Origin: Streptomyces sp. NRRL S-455
GTDB lineage: Bacteria; Actinomycetota; Actinomycetes; Streptomycetales; Streptomycetaceae
Reading direction: 5' to 3'
Length of the DNA stretch: 64,000 nucleotides
Assembly: GCF_000717875.1 (NCBI RefSeq)
Contig: NZ_JOCT01000011.1
Span: 456,668 to 520,667 of the forward strand
Shown: positions 16,861 through 26,700 of the stretch, one piece after another
Layout of the letters: the number at the start of each line of letters is the position of its first letter
How positions within the stretch are numbered: position 1 is the first letter of the stretch
Translations under genes and position numbers: made by a program
The notes under the pieces: model-generated
Seen by the model: the letters and a program-made list of their open reading frames with translations, nothing else
What the model was told of the DNA's origin: nothing
The model's database searches: none

Positions 16861-18312
16861 TCAGCGCGGGAAGGTGCCGAGGTGGGATCCGTCGGGCATG
16901 GCCATGCCGAGGGCACGGGGACCGAAGGAGAAGGAGCCCTTGGCCGTGACGCCGTCGGAACCGGACCGGAACACCCATACGGCACCGGCGACCGCGTCCT
17001 CCTCGGTCGCCGCCACGACCGGCTCCGCCCGGCCGTCGCCGTTGCCGTCGACGAGGTGGACGTTGCCCCCGAAGAGGTCCCCGCTCTCGGCGGTGCCGGG
17101 CACATCGGCGCTGTTCTGGCTGAGCACCTTGGTGCCGGCGCCGGTCGGCCCGTTCGCCCCGCCCGGTACGACGGCGAAGGTGCCGGCGTCCGCCAGCCCG
17201 CCGAAGTCCTCGTGGGGGATACCGGCGAGCACGTCCCCGTACCCGTCGCCGTCGACGTCCCCGACCGACAGCGCGGCGCCGAAGTCGTCGGTGCTCTCCT
17301 GCACGCCCGGCACGCCGGGGGTGTCCTGGGTGATCACCTGGGGCGCCGCGGCGGCCGGGCCGCTCTGGGTGCCGTAGACGATCCGCAGGGCGTGGCCGCC
17401 CATGACGAGGTCGGCCCGGCGGTCGCCATTGAGGTCGCCGAGGGCCAGGGTGGCGTTCTGCGGGTCGAGGTGTTCGCCCTGCCCGTCCTTCAGGATGACG
17501 GGCGGCTGCAGGCCGTCGCGGCTGCCGCGCACGTAGTTGAGGTAGTAGCCGTACTCGTGATCGTCGTCCCAGTCGTACGCGCGGGACATCGTGACGAGGT
17601 CGGTGATGCCGTCGCCGTCCGTGTCCCCGGCCACCGTGGCGAGCTCGTACATGTCGCCGTCGATGAGCGGCGCACCGCTCTGGGTGGAGGCGGGCACACC
17701 GTCACGTCCGAAAGGCCCGAACCGCACGGGCCCGAATCCCGCGAGGTCCTGGTGCCCGTCGCCGTTGAAGTCACCGGCGGCGAACTTACCGGCCTGCCAC
17801 GAACCGCTGCCGACGGCGGGCAGCACCTTGCCGGAGGTGAAGCCGCCGGGCCCGCCCCACAGCACGGTGTGGTTGCCGTTGCGCGCGTTGCCGCCCTGCA
17901 CCCACGACTCGCCGGAGGCCTCGACGACCAGATCGGTGAACCCGTCCCCGTCCAGATCGGCCACGGTGAGCCGGGACCCGAAGTGGTCGTACGCCTCAGG
18001 GGCCCCGGGAACGCCGGTGGAGGCCTGGGTGTACACCTTCCTGGAACCGGCGTTCAGCCCGTTCGCGCCCCCGTACAGCACGGCGACATACCCGGCCTGG
18101 TGCACGCCGTTCACGGCTCCGTCGGGCGCGGCGACGGCCAGGTCCTGGTATCCGTCCCCGTTGAAGTCCTGCCGCAGCCCCGAAGGAGCGGACGGCTCCG
18201 CATGGGCGGCGGGCAGCGCACCACCGATCGCGGCGAGAAGCGCCGTGGCGACGACCAGGGCACGCCGTGTTCCGGGCGGAACGGGCTTGGCGGGCTGGAG
18301 GGACAGGGTCAC
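16861..18312 (-). CDS. Secreted FG-GAP/VCBS repeat beta-propeller protein 2
   Basis: 483 residues, paralogous to the gene immediately downstream. GTG start. A signal peptide (RRALVVATALLAAIGGALPA, cleavage near AHAEP) precedes seven DxDxDG-type loops, from DFNGDGYQDLAVAAP to DGNGDGRAEPVVAAT. The loops DLNGDRRADLVMGG and DGNGDGRAEP deviate from the consensus, so some blades may not bind calcium. The mature protein is essentially one propeller. The gap of 83 bases to its paralogue suggests tandem duplication and possibly co-transcription. Confidence 0.88.
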   Translation of the reverse strand: MTLSLQPAKPVPPGTRRALVVATALLAAIGGALPAAHAEPSAPSGLRQDFNGDGYQDLAVAAPDGAVNGVHQAGYVAVLYGGANGLNAGSRKVYTQASTGVPGAPEAYDHFGSRLTVADLDGDGFTDLVVEASGESWVQGGNARNGNHTVLWGGPGGFTSGKVLPAVGSGSWQAGKFAAGDFNGDGHQDLAGFGPVRFGPFGRDGVPASTQSGAPLIDGDMYELATVAGDTDGDGITDLVTMSRAYDWDDDHEYGYYLNYVRGSRDGLQPPVILKDGQGEHLDPQNATLALGDLNGDRRADLVMGGHALRIVYGTQSGPAAAAPQVITQDTPGVPGVQESTDDFGAALSVGDVDGDGYGDVLAGIPHEDFGGLADAGTFAVVPGGANGPTGAGTKVLSQNSADVPGTAESGDLFGGNVHLVDGNGDGRAEPVVAATEEDAVAGAVWVFRSGSDGVTAKGSFSFGPRALGMAMPDGSHLGTFPR

Positions 18313-18467
18313 GTCGACTCCGGGAATCCGAGAGGCAGTTGACCGCGCAGAGGAACAAGATCCTCATCCGCGTTGCCCAGTACGACTCCCGGGGCAACCG
18401 GTTGGTTGCCCTCACTTACCCCAGGACTTCACCGACCGTTAACACCGGCCCGGGGATCCGGCGCCGG

Positions 18468-19904
18468 TCAGAACGGCTCGAAGTCGTCGTACTCGCGCTC
18501 CGCCTCGTCCCGCTCGGCCTGCCGGTCCCTGCGGCGCTGTGCGGCCGGCCGCGTGCCCTCGAAGCGGTGGTCCTCGCCACGCCGGCCGAGCATCTCGGCC
18601 CCGGCCGTCAGTGACGGCTCCCAGTCGAAGACGACCGCGTTCTCCTCGGGGCCGATGGCGACGCCGTCGCCACCCCGGGCGCCCGCCTTGACCAGCTCCT
18701 CCTCGACTCCGAGCCGGTTGAGCCGGTCCGCCAGGTAGCCGACCGCCTCGTCGTTGTTGAAGTCGGTCTGCCGCACCCAGCGCTCGGGCTTCTCGCCGCG
18801 CACCCGGAACAGGCCGTCGGCCTCGCGCGTCACGGTGAAGCCCGTGTCGTCCACGGCCTTGGGCCGGATCACGATCCGCGTGGCCTCTTCCTTCGGCTTG
18901 GCCGCCCGCGCCTTCGCGACGAGCTCACCGAGCGCGAACGACAGCTCCTTGAGCCCCATGTGCGCCACGGCCGACACCTCGAACACGCGGTAGCCGCGCT
19001 CCTCCAGGTCCGGCCGCACCATCTCGGCCAGGTCCTTGCCGTCCGGTACGTCGATCTTGTTCAGGACGACGATGCGCGGACGGTTGTCGAGGCCGCCGTA
19101 CTGGCGCAGCTCCTCCTCGATGATGTCGAGGTCGGAGACCGGGTCGCGGTCGGACTCCAGCGTGGCGGTGTCCAGGACGTGCACGAGCACGCTGCACCGC
19201 TCCACGTGCCGCAGGAACTCCAGCCCCAGGCCCTTGCCCTGGCTGGCCCCCGGGATCAGCCCGGGCACGTCGGCGATCGTGTACACGGTCGAACCGGCCG
19301 TGACGACGCCGAGGTTGGGCACGAGGGTGGTGAAGGGGTAGTCGGCGATCTTCGGCTTGGCGGCGCTCAGCACGGAGATCAGCGACGACTTGCCGGCGCT
19401 CGGGTATCCGACGAGCGCCACGTCGGCGACCGTCTTCAGCTCCAGGACGATGTCCCGCAGGTCCCCCGGCTCGCCGAGCAGCGCGAATCCGGGCGCCTTG
19501 CGCCGCGCGGACGCCAGGGCCGCGTTGCCGAGCCCGCCCCGGCCGCCCTGCGCCGCGACGAAGGACGTGCCGTGGCCGACCAGGTCCGCGAGGACGTTGC
19601 CCGCCTTGTCCAGCACGACCGTGCCGTCCGGCACCGGCAGGACCAGGTCCTGGCCGTCCTTGCCGAAGCGGTTGCCGCCCTCGCCGGGCTTGCCGTTGGT
19701 GGCCTTGCGGTGCGGGGAGTGGTGGTAGTCGAGGAGCGTGGTGACGGACTGGTCGACGGTGAGGATCACGTCCCCGCCGCGACCGCCGTTGCCGCCGTCA
19801 GGGCCGCCCAGCGGCTTGAACTTCTCACGGTGAACGGAGGCACAGCCGTGTCCTCCGTTACCCGCGGCGACATGGAGCTCGACGCGGTCCACGAAGGTGG
19901 TCAT
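18468..19904 (-). CDS. obg: Obg/CgtA family GTPase
   Basis: 478 residues. Obg GTPases bind the 50S ribosome and act in its assembly and in growth control; in Streptomyces Obg affects aerial development. Three domains are clear. The glycine-rich Obg fold is at 1-159 ([15 protein letters not shown]). The G domain has [16 protein letters not shown], the switch [20 protein letters not shown] and NKIDVPD. The OCT domain contains [19 protein letters not shown], followed by a charged tail of about 50 residues ending in an acidic stretch. It follows rplU and rpmA on the same strand, the classic order, but a hairpin and a palindrome lie between rpmA and obg, so it may have its own promoter. Confidence 0.97.
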   Translation of the reverse strand: MTTFVDRVELHVAAGNGGHGCASVHREKFKPLGGPDGGNGGRGGDVILTVDQSVTTLLDYHHSPHRKATNGKPGEGGNRFGKDGQDLVLPVPDGTVVLDKAGNVLADLVGHGTSFVAAQGGRGGLGNAALASARRKAPGFALLGEPGDLRDIVLELKTVADVALVGYPSAGKSSLISVLSAAKPKIADYPFTTLVPNLGVVTAGSTVYTIADVPGLIPGASQGKGLGLEFLRHVERCSVLVHVLDTATLESDRDPVSDLDIIEEELRQYGGLDNRPRIVVLNKIDVPDGKDLAEMVRPDLEERGYRVFEVSAVAHMGLKELSFALGELVAKARAAKPKEEATRIVIRPKAVDDTGFTVTREADGLFRVRGEKPERWVRQTDFNNDEAVGYLADRLNRLGVEEELVKAGARGGDGVAIGPEENAVVFDWEPSLTAGAEMLGRRGEDHRFEGTRPAAQRRRDRQAERDEAEREYDDFEPF

Positions 19905-19937
19905 GGTGGGTGCCTCCAGAAGTACGTACGAGATTTA

Positions 19938-19961
19938 CTTGTTCAACACGTGTGCAACAAG
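19938..19961. promoter_or_regulatory. 24-bp imperfect palindrome in the obg upstream region
   Basis: CTTGTT (19938-19943) and AACAAG (19956-19961) flank a core with CACGTG at its centre (19947-19952). Ten of twelve positions are paired. It lies 34-57 bases upstream of the obg start, where a repressor or activator could act. No known Streptomyces operator was recognised. A transcript hairpin is a possible alternative, but its AT-rich outer arms would make it weak. Confidence 0.4.
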
Positions 19962-19965
19962 CGAA

Positions 19966-20005
19966 AGGCGGACCCGCCTTCCCGCCCGGGAAGTGAGGTC
20001 CGCCT
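19966..20005 (-). terminator. Hairpin after rpmA
   Basis: Arms AGGCGGAC (19966-19973) and GTCCGCCT (19998-20005) enclose a second stem, CTTCCC/GGGAAG. It lies 16 bases past the rpmA stop on the minus strand and probably ends or attenuates the rplU-rpmA transcript before obg. Confidence 0.65.
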
Positions 20006-20020
20006 CGCGAAAGTGTCCGA

Positions 20021-20275
20021 TCAGGCGACCGGAACGATGTTCACGACCTTGCGGCCACGGTGGGTGCCGAACTGCACCGAACCGGCCTCCAGCGCGAACA
20101 GCGTGTCGTCGCCGCCACGGCCGACGCCCGCGCCCGGGTGGAAGTGGGTGCCGCGCTGACGGACCAGGATCTCACCAGCGTTCACGACCTGACCGCCGAA
20201 GCGCTTCACGCCGAGCCGCTGGGCATTGGAGTCGCGACCGTTCCGGGTGGACGATGCGCCCTTCTTGTGTGCCAT
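20021..20275 (-). CDS. rpmA: 50S ribosomal protein L27
   Basis: 84 residues, standard length. The start [17 protein letters not shown] and the middle [19 protein letters not shown] are diagnostic of bL27, whose N-terminal arm reaches the peptidyl-transferase centre. The N-terminus begins directly at MAHKKG, so the cleaved extension seen in Firmicutes is absent. It lies 14 bases downstream of rplU and is surely co-transcribed with it. Confidence 0.99.
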   Translation of the reverse strand: MAHKKGASSTRNGRDSNAQRLGVKRFGGQVVNAGEILVRQRGTHFHPGAGVGRGGDDTLFALEAGSVQFGTHRGRKVVNIVPVA

Positions 20276-20289
20276 TTCTCCTCAGTCCC

Positions 20290-20610
20290 TTACTTCGCAG
20301 CCGTGGGGATCTCGGTGACCTTGATCGCCGTGTACTGCTGGCGGTGGCCCTGGCGACGGCGGTAACCGGTCTTGTTCTTGTAGCGCAGAATGTCGATCTT
20401 CTGGCCCTTGTGGTGGTCCACGACCTCGGCCTGGACCTTGATGCCGGCCAGCACCCACGGGTCGCTGGTCACGGCGTCGCCGTCGACAACGAGCAGGGTC
20501 GAGAGCTCGACCGTGTCGCCAACCTTGGCAGTGGAAATCTTGTCAACCTCAACGATGTCGCCGACAGCAACCTTGTGCTGGCGACCACCGCTGCGCACGA
20601 TGGCGTACAC
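20290..20610 (-). CDS. rplU: 50S ribosomal protein L21
   Basis: 106 residues from the GTG at 20610, which gives the canonical start [18 protein letters not shown]. An upstream extension is possible in frame but is Arg/Pro-rich and unlike any L21. Further motifs are the [15 protein letters not shown] region and [20 protein letters not shown], both typical of bL21, which binds 23S rRNA. It is the first gene of the rplU-rpmA unit. The ~200 bases upstream should contain its promoter and 5' leader; no defined leader RNA was recognised. Confidence 0.98.
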   Translation of the reverse strand: MYAIVRSGGRQHKVAVGDIVEVDKISTAKVGDTVELSTLLVVDGDAVTSDPWVLAGIKVQAEVVDHHKGQKIDILRYKNKTGYRRRQGHRQQYTAIKVTEIPTAAK

Positions 20611-20817
20611 GCGGAACTCACTCTCTCGCTCGGGAAACGGCACCCCCGCAGGCCAGCCACCCACGAGAGCACGCGGGCGACCTCTCCCGGTCACAGCCCG
20701 TGTCCGGGAGGATGAGGTTTACGGGGATGTGGCGGGCCTGACGACACGCCGACGGTCAAGGTTACGGGGCCGTGGCCGAGGGGGTCAAACCGGGCCCATT
20801 GCCGGGCTCCTTCGGGG

Positions 20818-21411
20818 TCAGGAACCCAGGCTCTCCCGATACGCCACGCACGCCTCGTACGAGGGCAGCAGGCCCTGCTCCCGGGCCTCGGCGAGGGTGG
20901 GCGCCTGCTCGTCCTTGGCGGAGAGCAGCGGGGTGATGTCCGCGGGCCAGTCGATGCCCAGGGCCGGGTCGAGCGGCTGGATGCCGTGCTCCCGCTCGGG
21001 GGCGTAGCCCTCCGAGCAGAGGTACACCACGGTGGCGTCGTCGGTCAGCGCCATGAAGGCGTGGCCGAGCCCCTCGGAGAGGTAGACCGCGTGGTGGTCC
21101 CGGTCGTCCAGGCGGACGGCCTCCCACTGGCCGAAGGTGGGCGAGCCGGTCCGGATGTCCACGACCACGTCGAGCACCGCGCCGCGCACGCACTTGACGT
21201 ACTTGGCCTGGCTGGGCGGCACGTCCGCGAAGTGGATACCGCGCAGGGTGCCGCGGCTCGAGACGGACATGTTGGCCTGGGCCAGCTTCAGCGGGTGGCC
21301 GACCGTCTCGGTGAAGAGCGGTGCCTTGAACCACTCGTGGAAGCTGCCCCGGCTGTCGGGGAAGACCTTCGGCTCGTGCACCCAGGCGCCGGAGATGGAA
21401 AGGGGCCGCAT
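20818..21411 (-). CDS. rfbC: dTDP-4-dehydrorhamnose 3,5-epimerase family protein
   Basis: 197 residues from the ATG at 21411, preceded by GAGGA at good spacing; a GTG one codon earlier is too close to it. RmlC enzymes convert dTDP-4-keto-6-deoxyglucose to dTDP-4-keto-rhamnose. Cupin fold signals are present: FPDSRGSFHEWFK, the catalytic-His motif SRGTLRGIHF, and LSEGLGHAFMALTDDATVVY. It is last in the minus-strand series rmlA, rmlB, rmlC, 119 bases after rmlB. No rmlD follows. A role in a non-rhamnose deoxysugar, with C-3 or C-5 epimerisation only, cannot be excluded. Confidence 0.93.
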   Translation of the reverse strand: MRPLSISGAWVHEPKVFPDSRGSFHEWFKAPLFTETVGHPLKLAQANMSVSSRGTLRGIHFADVPPSQAKYVKCVRGAVLDVVVDIRTGSPTFGQWEAVRLDDRDHHAVYLSEGLGHAFMALTDDATVVYLCSEGYAPEREHGIQPLDPALGIDWPADITPLLSAKDEQAPTLAEAREQGLLPSYEACVAYRESLGS

Positions 21412-21530
21412 CACATGTCCTCAGCTCTTCTTCGGCTCTTCTTCAGCTCTGGTTCTTGCCCGCCATCGCTTGTCCAGCGGCAGCGTAGCCGTCACGGTAC
21501 GGCCCTCGACAACGGCGTCGGCGGGACGGG

Positions 21531-22547
21531 TCACTTCAGCGCCGCGCGCTCCTTCAGCGGCTCCCACCAGGCGCGGTTGTCCCGGTACCACTGCACGGTC
21601 TCCGCGAGGCCCGCACGGAAGTCCTTGCGCGGCTCGTAGCCGAGTTCCTGGCGGATCTTGGTGCAGTCGACCGAGTAGCGGCGGTCGTGGCCCTTGCGGT
21701 CCTGGACGTACTCGACGCTGGTCTCCCAGTCGGCGCCGCACGCCTCGAGGAGCAGTTCGGTGAGCTCCTTGTTGGACAGCTCGGTGCCGCCGCCGATGTT
21801 GTAGATCTCGCCGGGGCGGCCCTTGGTGCGGACCAGTTCGATGCCCTGGACGTGGTCGTCGATGTGCAGCCAGTCGCGCACGTTGCCGCCGTCGCCGTAC
21901 AGCGGGACCTTCTTGCCGTCGAGGAGGTTGGTGACGAAGAGCGGGATGACCTTCTCGGGGAAGTGGTGGTGCCCGTAGTTGTTGGAGCAGCGGGTGACGC
22001 GGACGTCCAGGCCGTGGGTGCGGTGGTAGGACAGCGCGATCAGGTCGCTGGAGGCCTTCGCCGAGGAGTAGGGCGAGTTGGGCTGAAGCGGGTGGGTCTC
22101 GGGCCAGGAGCCCTCGTCGATGGAGCCGTAGACCTCGTCGGTGGAGATGTGCACGAAGGTCTTGATGCCGGAGCGGTGCGCCGCGTCGACGAGCGTGTGG
22201 GTGCCGACCACGTTGGTGCGGACGAACTCCGCGCCGCCGTCGATGGACCGGTCGACGTGCGACTCGGCGGCGAAGTGCACCACCTGGTCGTGCTCGGCCA
22301 TCAGCTCGCCGACCAGTCCGGGGTCGCAGATGTCGCCCTGCACGAAGGCGAAGCCGGGGTGCTCGCGCACCTCGTCGAGGTTGGCCGGGTTGCCCGCGTA
22401 GGTCAGCTTGTCCAGGACGGTGACCGTGACGTCTCCGGGGCCCTGGGGGCCGAGCAGCGTACGGACGTAGTGCGAGCCGATGAAGCCGGCGCCGCCGGTG
22501 ACCAGGATCCGGATCGGGCGGGCGGGAGAAGGGGCGGAGGCGGTCAT
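21531..22547 (-). CDS. rfbB: dTDP-glucose 4,6-dehydratase
   Basis: 338 residues, normal length. Converts dTDP-glucose to dTDP-4-keto-6-deoxyglucose using bound NAD. The extended SDR fold shows RILVTGGAGFIGSHYVRTLL, VHFAAESHVDRSI, ISTDEVYGSIDEGSW with the Thr-Asp-Glu triad, and YSSAKASSDL with Tyr-x3-Lys. RCSNNYGHHHFPEKVIP is the usual substrate-binding loop. Its start overlaps the rmlA stop by four bases (ATGA), so the two are translationally coupled. Confidence 0.97.
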   Translation of the reverse strand: MTASAPSPARPIRILVTGGAGFIGSHYVRTLLGPQGPGDVTVTVLDKLTYAGNPANLDEVREHPGFAFVQGDICDPGLVGELMAEHDQVVHFAAESHVDRSIDGGAEFVRTNVVGTHTLVDAAHRSGIKTFVHISTDEVYGSIDEGSWPETHPLQPNSPYSSAKASSDLIALSYHRTHGLDVRVTRCSNNYGHHHFPEKVIPLFVTNLLDGKKVPLYGDGGNVRDWLHIDDHVQGIELVRTKGRPGEIYNIGGGTELSNKELTELLLEACGADWETSVEYVQDRKGHDRRYSVDCTKIRQELGYEPRKDFRAGLAETVQWYRDNRAWWEPLKERAALK

Positions 22548-23611
22548 GAGGAGATCTGCACCTTGCTGTGATCACCGAGCACGAGCCGGTGGGCCTTGGG
22601 ATTACGGGGGGCGGGGGTGACTTCGACGTCGCGTCCGATGAGCGAGGCCTCCACCCGGCGTACACCGGTGACGGACGAGCCGCGCAGCACGATCGAGTAC
22701 TCGATCTCGCTGTCCTCGATCCGGCAGTCCTCGGAGACGGACGTGAAGGGTCCGATGTACGCGTTGTCGACCACGGAACCGGCACCGACGATCGCGGGCC
22801 CGACGATCCGGCTGCCACTGACGCGGGCGCCCTCCTCGATGCGCACCCGGCCGATGATCTCGCTGTCCTCGTCCACCGTGCCCGCGTTCATCGGCTGCAC
22901 GGTCTCCAGGACGGACCGGTTGACCTCCAGCATGTCGGTGACGTTGCCGGTGTCCTTCCAGTAGCCGGAGATGACGGTGGAGCGGACGTCGCGCTTGTGG
23001 TCGATCAGCCACTGGATGGCGTGGGTGATCTCCAGCTCGCCGCGCCATGAGGGTTCGATGGAGCGGACGCCCTCGTGGATGGCCGCGGTGAAGAGGTAGA
23101 CGCCGACGAGGGCGAGGTCGCTCTTGGGCTGCTTCGGCTTCTCCTCCAGCCCGACCACCCGGCCGTCGCCGTCCAGTTCGGCGACGCCGAAGGAGGTGGG
23201 GTCGGGGACCCTGGTCAGCAGGATCTGCGCGTCGGGCCGCTCGGCGCGGAACTCCTCCACCAGGCCGGTGATACCACCGACGACGAAATTGTCGCCGAGG
23301 TACATGACGAAGTCGTCGTCGCCGAGGAATTCCTGGGCGATGAGCACGGCGTGGGCGAGGCCCAGCGGTGCTTCCTGCGGGATGTAGGTGACGTCGATCC
23401 CGAACCGGGAACCGTCGCCCACCGCCTCGCGGATCTCGTCCGCGGTGTCGCCGACGACGATGCCGACCTCGTTGATGCCGGCTTCGGCGATCGCCTCCAA
23501 CCCGTAGAAGAGCACGGGCTTGTTGGCGACGGGTACCAGCTGTTTGGCGGATGTGTGGGTGATCGGACGGAGGCGGGTGCCCGCTCCCCCGGAGAGCACT
23601 AGAGCCTTCAC
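22544..23611 (-). CDS. rfbA: Glucose-1-phosphate thymidylyltransferase, long (StrD-like) form
   Basis: 355 residues. Makes dTDP-glucose from dTTP and glucose 1-phosphate. MKALVLSGGAGTRLRPITH, with SAKQLVPVANKP, is the nucleotidyltransferase signature. A C-terminal ~110-residue left-handed beta-helix region (IGRVRIEEGARVSGSRIVGP) makes it the long form common in actinomycete deoxysugar pathways, as opposed to the ~290-residue RmlA. GTG start with GGGA a few bases upstream. It is first in the rmlABC series, preceded by an AT-rich region that should hold the promoter. Confidence 0.95.
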   Translation of the reverse strand: MKALVLSGGAGTRLRPITHTSAKQLVPVANKPVLFYGLEAIAEAGINEVGIVVGDTADEIREAVGDGSRFGIDVTYIPQEAPLGLAHAVLIAQEFLGDDDFVMYLGDNFVVGGITGLVEEFRAERPDAQILLTRVPDPTSFGVAELDGDGRVVGLEEKPKQPKSDLALVGVYLFTAAIHEGVRSIEPSWRGELEITHAIQWLIDHKRDVRSTVISGYWKDTGNVTDMLEVNRSVLETVQPMNAGTVDEDSEIIGRVRIEEGARVSGSRIVGPAIVGAGSVVDNAYIGPFTSVSEDCRIEDSEIEYSIVLRGSSVTGVRRVEASLIGRDVEVTPAPRNPKAHRLVLGDHSKVQISS

Positions 23612-23712
23612 TTAAGTCCCGTTTTTACATTAATTTGTTTAATTTGCGATCAGTCTCGACTCGCATCATAACCGTATGACCAGGTATCGATTCACCTGTT
23701 GTTCAGACAAAC
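23612..23712 (-). promoter_or_regulatory. AT-rich promoter region of the rmlABC series
   Basis: The stretch upstream of rmlA, especially 23620-23660, is strikingly AT-rich for this window (runs such as TTTTTACATTAATTTGTTTA). It separates rmlA from the rne terminator and is the obvious place for the rml promoter. No specific -10/-35 pair is assigned. The base composition could also mark a junction of inserted DNA. Confidence 0.4.
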
Positions 23713-23746
23713 GATCCGCCCCCGGTCGTCGGACCGGGGGCGGATC
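23713..23746 (-). terminator. Strong hairpin terminator of rne
   Basis: Two perfect 15-base arms (23713-23727 and 23732-23746) around the tetraloop GTCG, beginning 26 bases past the rne stop. It isolates rne from the downstream rml genes. Confidence 0.85.
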
Positions 23747-23771
23747 ACTTTTCTCCGTCGGGTGTGAGGCG

Positions 23772-26700
23772 TCAGCCCTCGTCGGCCGGGCTCGAGACGG
23801 ACGGGACCGGCTGCTGCTCGGCCGCCGCGGTCTTCTTGGACGCCGCCTTCTTGGCGGTCGTCTTCTTCGCGGTGGTCTTCTTCGCAGCCGTCTTCTTGGC
23901 CGTCGTCGTCTTCTTGGCCGCCGTCTTCTTGGTGGCGGCCTTCTTCGCCGTGGCCTTCTTGGCGGTCTTGCGGGCGGCCTTCTTGGCCGGAGCCGGCTCC
24001 TCGGCAGCCTCACTCGCCTCGACGGCCGGGGCCTCGTCCGCGGCGGTCGTCGCGACGACGACCACGGCCGCGTCCTCGGACGCCGTGGGCGCGGCGGTCT
24101 TGCGCACCGCACGACGCCGCGGGCGGGCCGGGGCGGCGCTCTCGGCGGGCGCCTCGGCCACCACCGCCTGCTCGGCCGGCGCCTCGGACTTCGGCTCCTC
24201 GGGCTCGGCCGCCGTCTCGGAGACCGTCACCACGGCCGCCTCGGCCCCCGCCGGCGAACCGGCCGGAGCGGTCACCTTGCGGGTGGCCCGCCGCCGGGTG
24301 CGGCCCTTCGGTGCGGCTTCCTCGGCGGGCGCGGCCTGCGCGGCCTCGACCACCGGGTCCTCGACGGCCATCGGCTCGGCCTGCGCCTCGGCGGCCGTCT
24401 CGGGCCGCACCGGACGGGCGACCTCCTGCTCGGCGGTCACGTCCTGAGCCGTCGGCACCTCCGCCTCGGCCCGCGCGGACTTGTCCTGGTCGGCCTTGAC
24501 CGGCTCGGCCGTCCTGGCGGCGTCGCCGCCACGCGGAGCGCCCGCCGGGGCCGACGCCCGCCGGCTCGCCCGGCGCCGGGACCGACCGCGGGTGGCCGCG
24601 GCCTCCGCCTCGGCGGCGCTGCTGTACAGCTCCTCGTCGGGCTCGAAGGCCGGCGCGGGCAGCGCGACCGGGTCGGCGACCTCGGCGACGACCTCCGCCT
24701 CGGTCTCCGCCTCCTCCTCGGCGGTCTCGGCGATGTCGGCGATGTCGACGGCGGCCTCGTGCACGTGCGGCTGCTCGGCCGCACCGGCACGGGCGCGCTT
24801 CTTGCGCTTGCCGCCGCCTCCGGCCGAGGTCGGCTGCTCCATGTGCACGATGACTCCGCGCCCGTTGCAGTGGACACAGGTCTCGGAGAAGGACTCCAGC
24901 AGCCCCTGACCGACCCGCTTGCGAGTCATCTGCACGAGCCCCAGCGAGGTCACCTCGGCGACCTGGTGCTTCGTACGGTCCCGGCCGAGGCACTCCAGCA
25001 GGCGCCGCAGCACCAGGTCCCGGTTGGACTCCAGCACCATGTCGATGAAGTCGATGACGATGATGCCGCCGAGGTCGCGCAGCCGCAGCTGGCGCACGAT
25101 CTCCTCGGCCGCCTCCAGGTTGTTCCTGGTGACGGTCTCCTCGAGGTTGCCGCCCTGGCCGGTGAACTTTCCGGTGTTGACGTCGACGACGACCATCGCC
25201 TCGGTCCGGTCGATCACCAGCGAGCCGCCGCTGGGCAGCCACACCTTGCGGTCGAGGGCCTTGGCGAGCTGCTCGTCGATCCGGTACGTGGCGAAGACGT
25301 CGACCTCGGAGGTCCACTTCTGCAGCCGCTCGGCGAGGTCGGGCGCGACGTGCGAGACGTACCCGTGGATCGTCGACCACGCCTCGTCACCGCTGACGAC
25401 GACCTTGGAGAAGTCCTCGTTGAAGATGTCGCGCACGACCCGGACGGTCATGTCCGGCTCGCCGTAGAGCAGCGTCGGCGCGTTGCCGTTCTTGGCCTTC
25501 TTCTGGATGTCCTCCCACTGCTGCTGCAGCCGCTCGACGTCCCGGCGCAGCTCGTCCTCGCTCGCGCCCTCGGCGGCGGTGCGCACGATGACGCCCGCGT
25601 CCTCCGGGACGATCTTCTTGAGGATGGTCTTCAGCCGCGACCGCTCGGTGTCGGGCAGCTTGCGGCTGATGCCGGTCATCGAACCCTCGGGCACGTACAC
25701 GAGGTAGCGGCCCGGCAGGGAGACCTGGCTGGTCAGGCGGGCGCCCTTGTGCCCGATGGGGTCCTTCGTCACCTGGACGAGCACGGACTGCCCGGACTTC
25801 AGGGCGGACTCGATGCGCCGCGGCCCGTTGGCCATGCCCAGCGCCTCGAAGTTGACCTCACCGGCGTAGAGGACGGCGTTGCGGCCCTTGCCGATGTCGA
25901 TGAAGGCGGCCTCCATCGACGGCAGCACGTTCTGCACCTTGCCGAGGTAGACGTTGCCGACGTAGGACGTCGACTGCTCCTTGTTGACGTAGTGCTCGAC
26001 GAGCACGTTGTCCTCGAGGACGCCGATCTGCGTGCGGTCGCCGTGCTGGCGGACGACCATCACGCGCTCGACGGCCTCGCGCCGGGCGAGGAACTCGGCC
26101 TCGGTGATGATCGGGACGCGCCGGCGGCCCTGCTCGCGGCCTTCCCGGCGGCGCTGCTTCTTGGCTTCCAGACGGGTCGAGCCCTTGATGGACTGCACCT
26201 CGTCGGAGGGCTCGGTCCCCTTTTCCCGCTGGGGGCGGGGCTCACGGACCTTGACGACCGTGCGCTCCGGGTCGTCCTCGGAGGGCTCGCCGTCGGCCGC
26301 GCTGTCACCGGCACGGCGCCGGCGGCGACGACGCCGGCGGCTGCTGCTGGAGCCACCCCCGCCGGCCGACTCGTCCCGGTCGCCGTCCTCGGAGTCCTCC
26401 CGGTCCTCCTCGGTCTGCTCGGCGGTGTCCTCGGCGTCCTGTGCGGCGGCCTGCTCGGTGTCGGCGTCGGTGCCCTCGCCGTCGATGTCGGTCTCGGCGG
26501 ACTCACCACGCCGGCGCCGACGACCGCCCCGGCGACGGCGACGCCGCGAGCCGGACCCCTCGGACTCGTCCTGCTCGTCGCCCTCGGCGGAATCCTCGGC
26601 CTCGTCCGCCTCGTCGACGGTGGTCTCCGCGGCGGGGGTCTCGGCGGCCCGGGCCTCGGACTCGTCGGCGGAGCCCCGGCGGCGGCGCCGACGACGCGGC

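Noticed and set aside
23840..24000. CRISPR-like or satellite array in the rne 3' end
   Set aside because: The repeated units are AAG/GCC-type codons for a Lys/Ala/Thr tail in frame with rne. No spacer structure is present.
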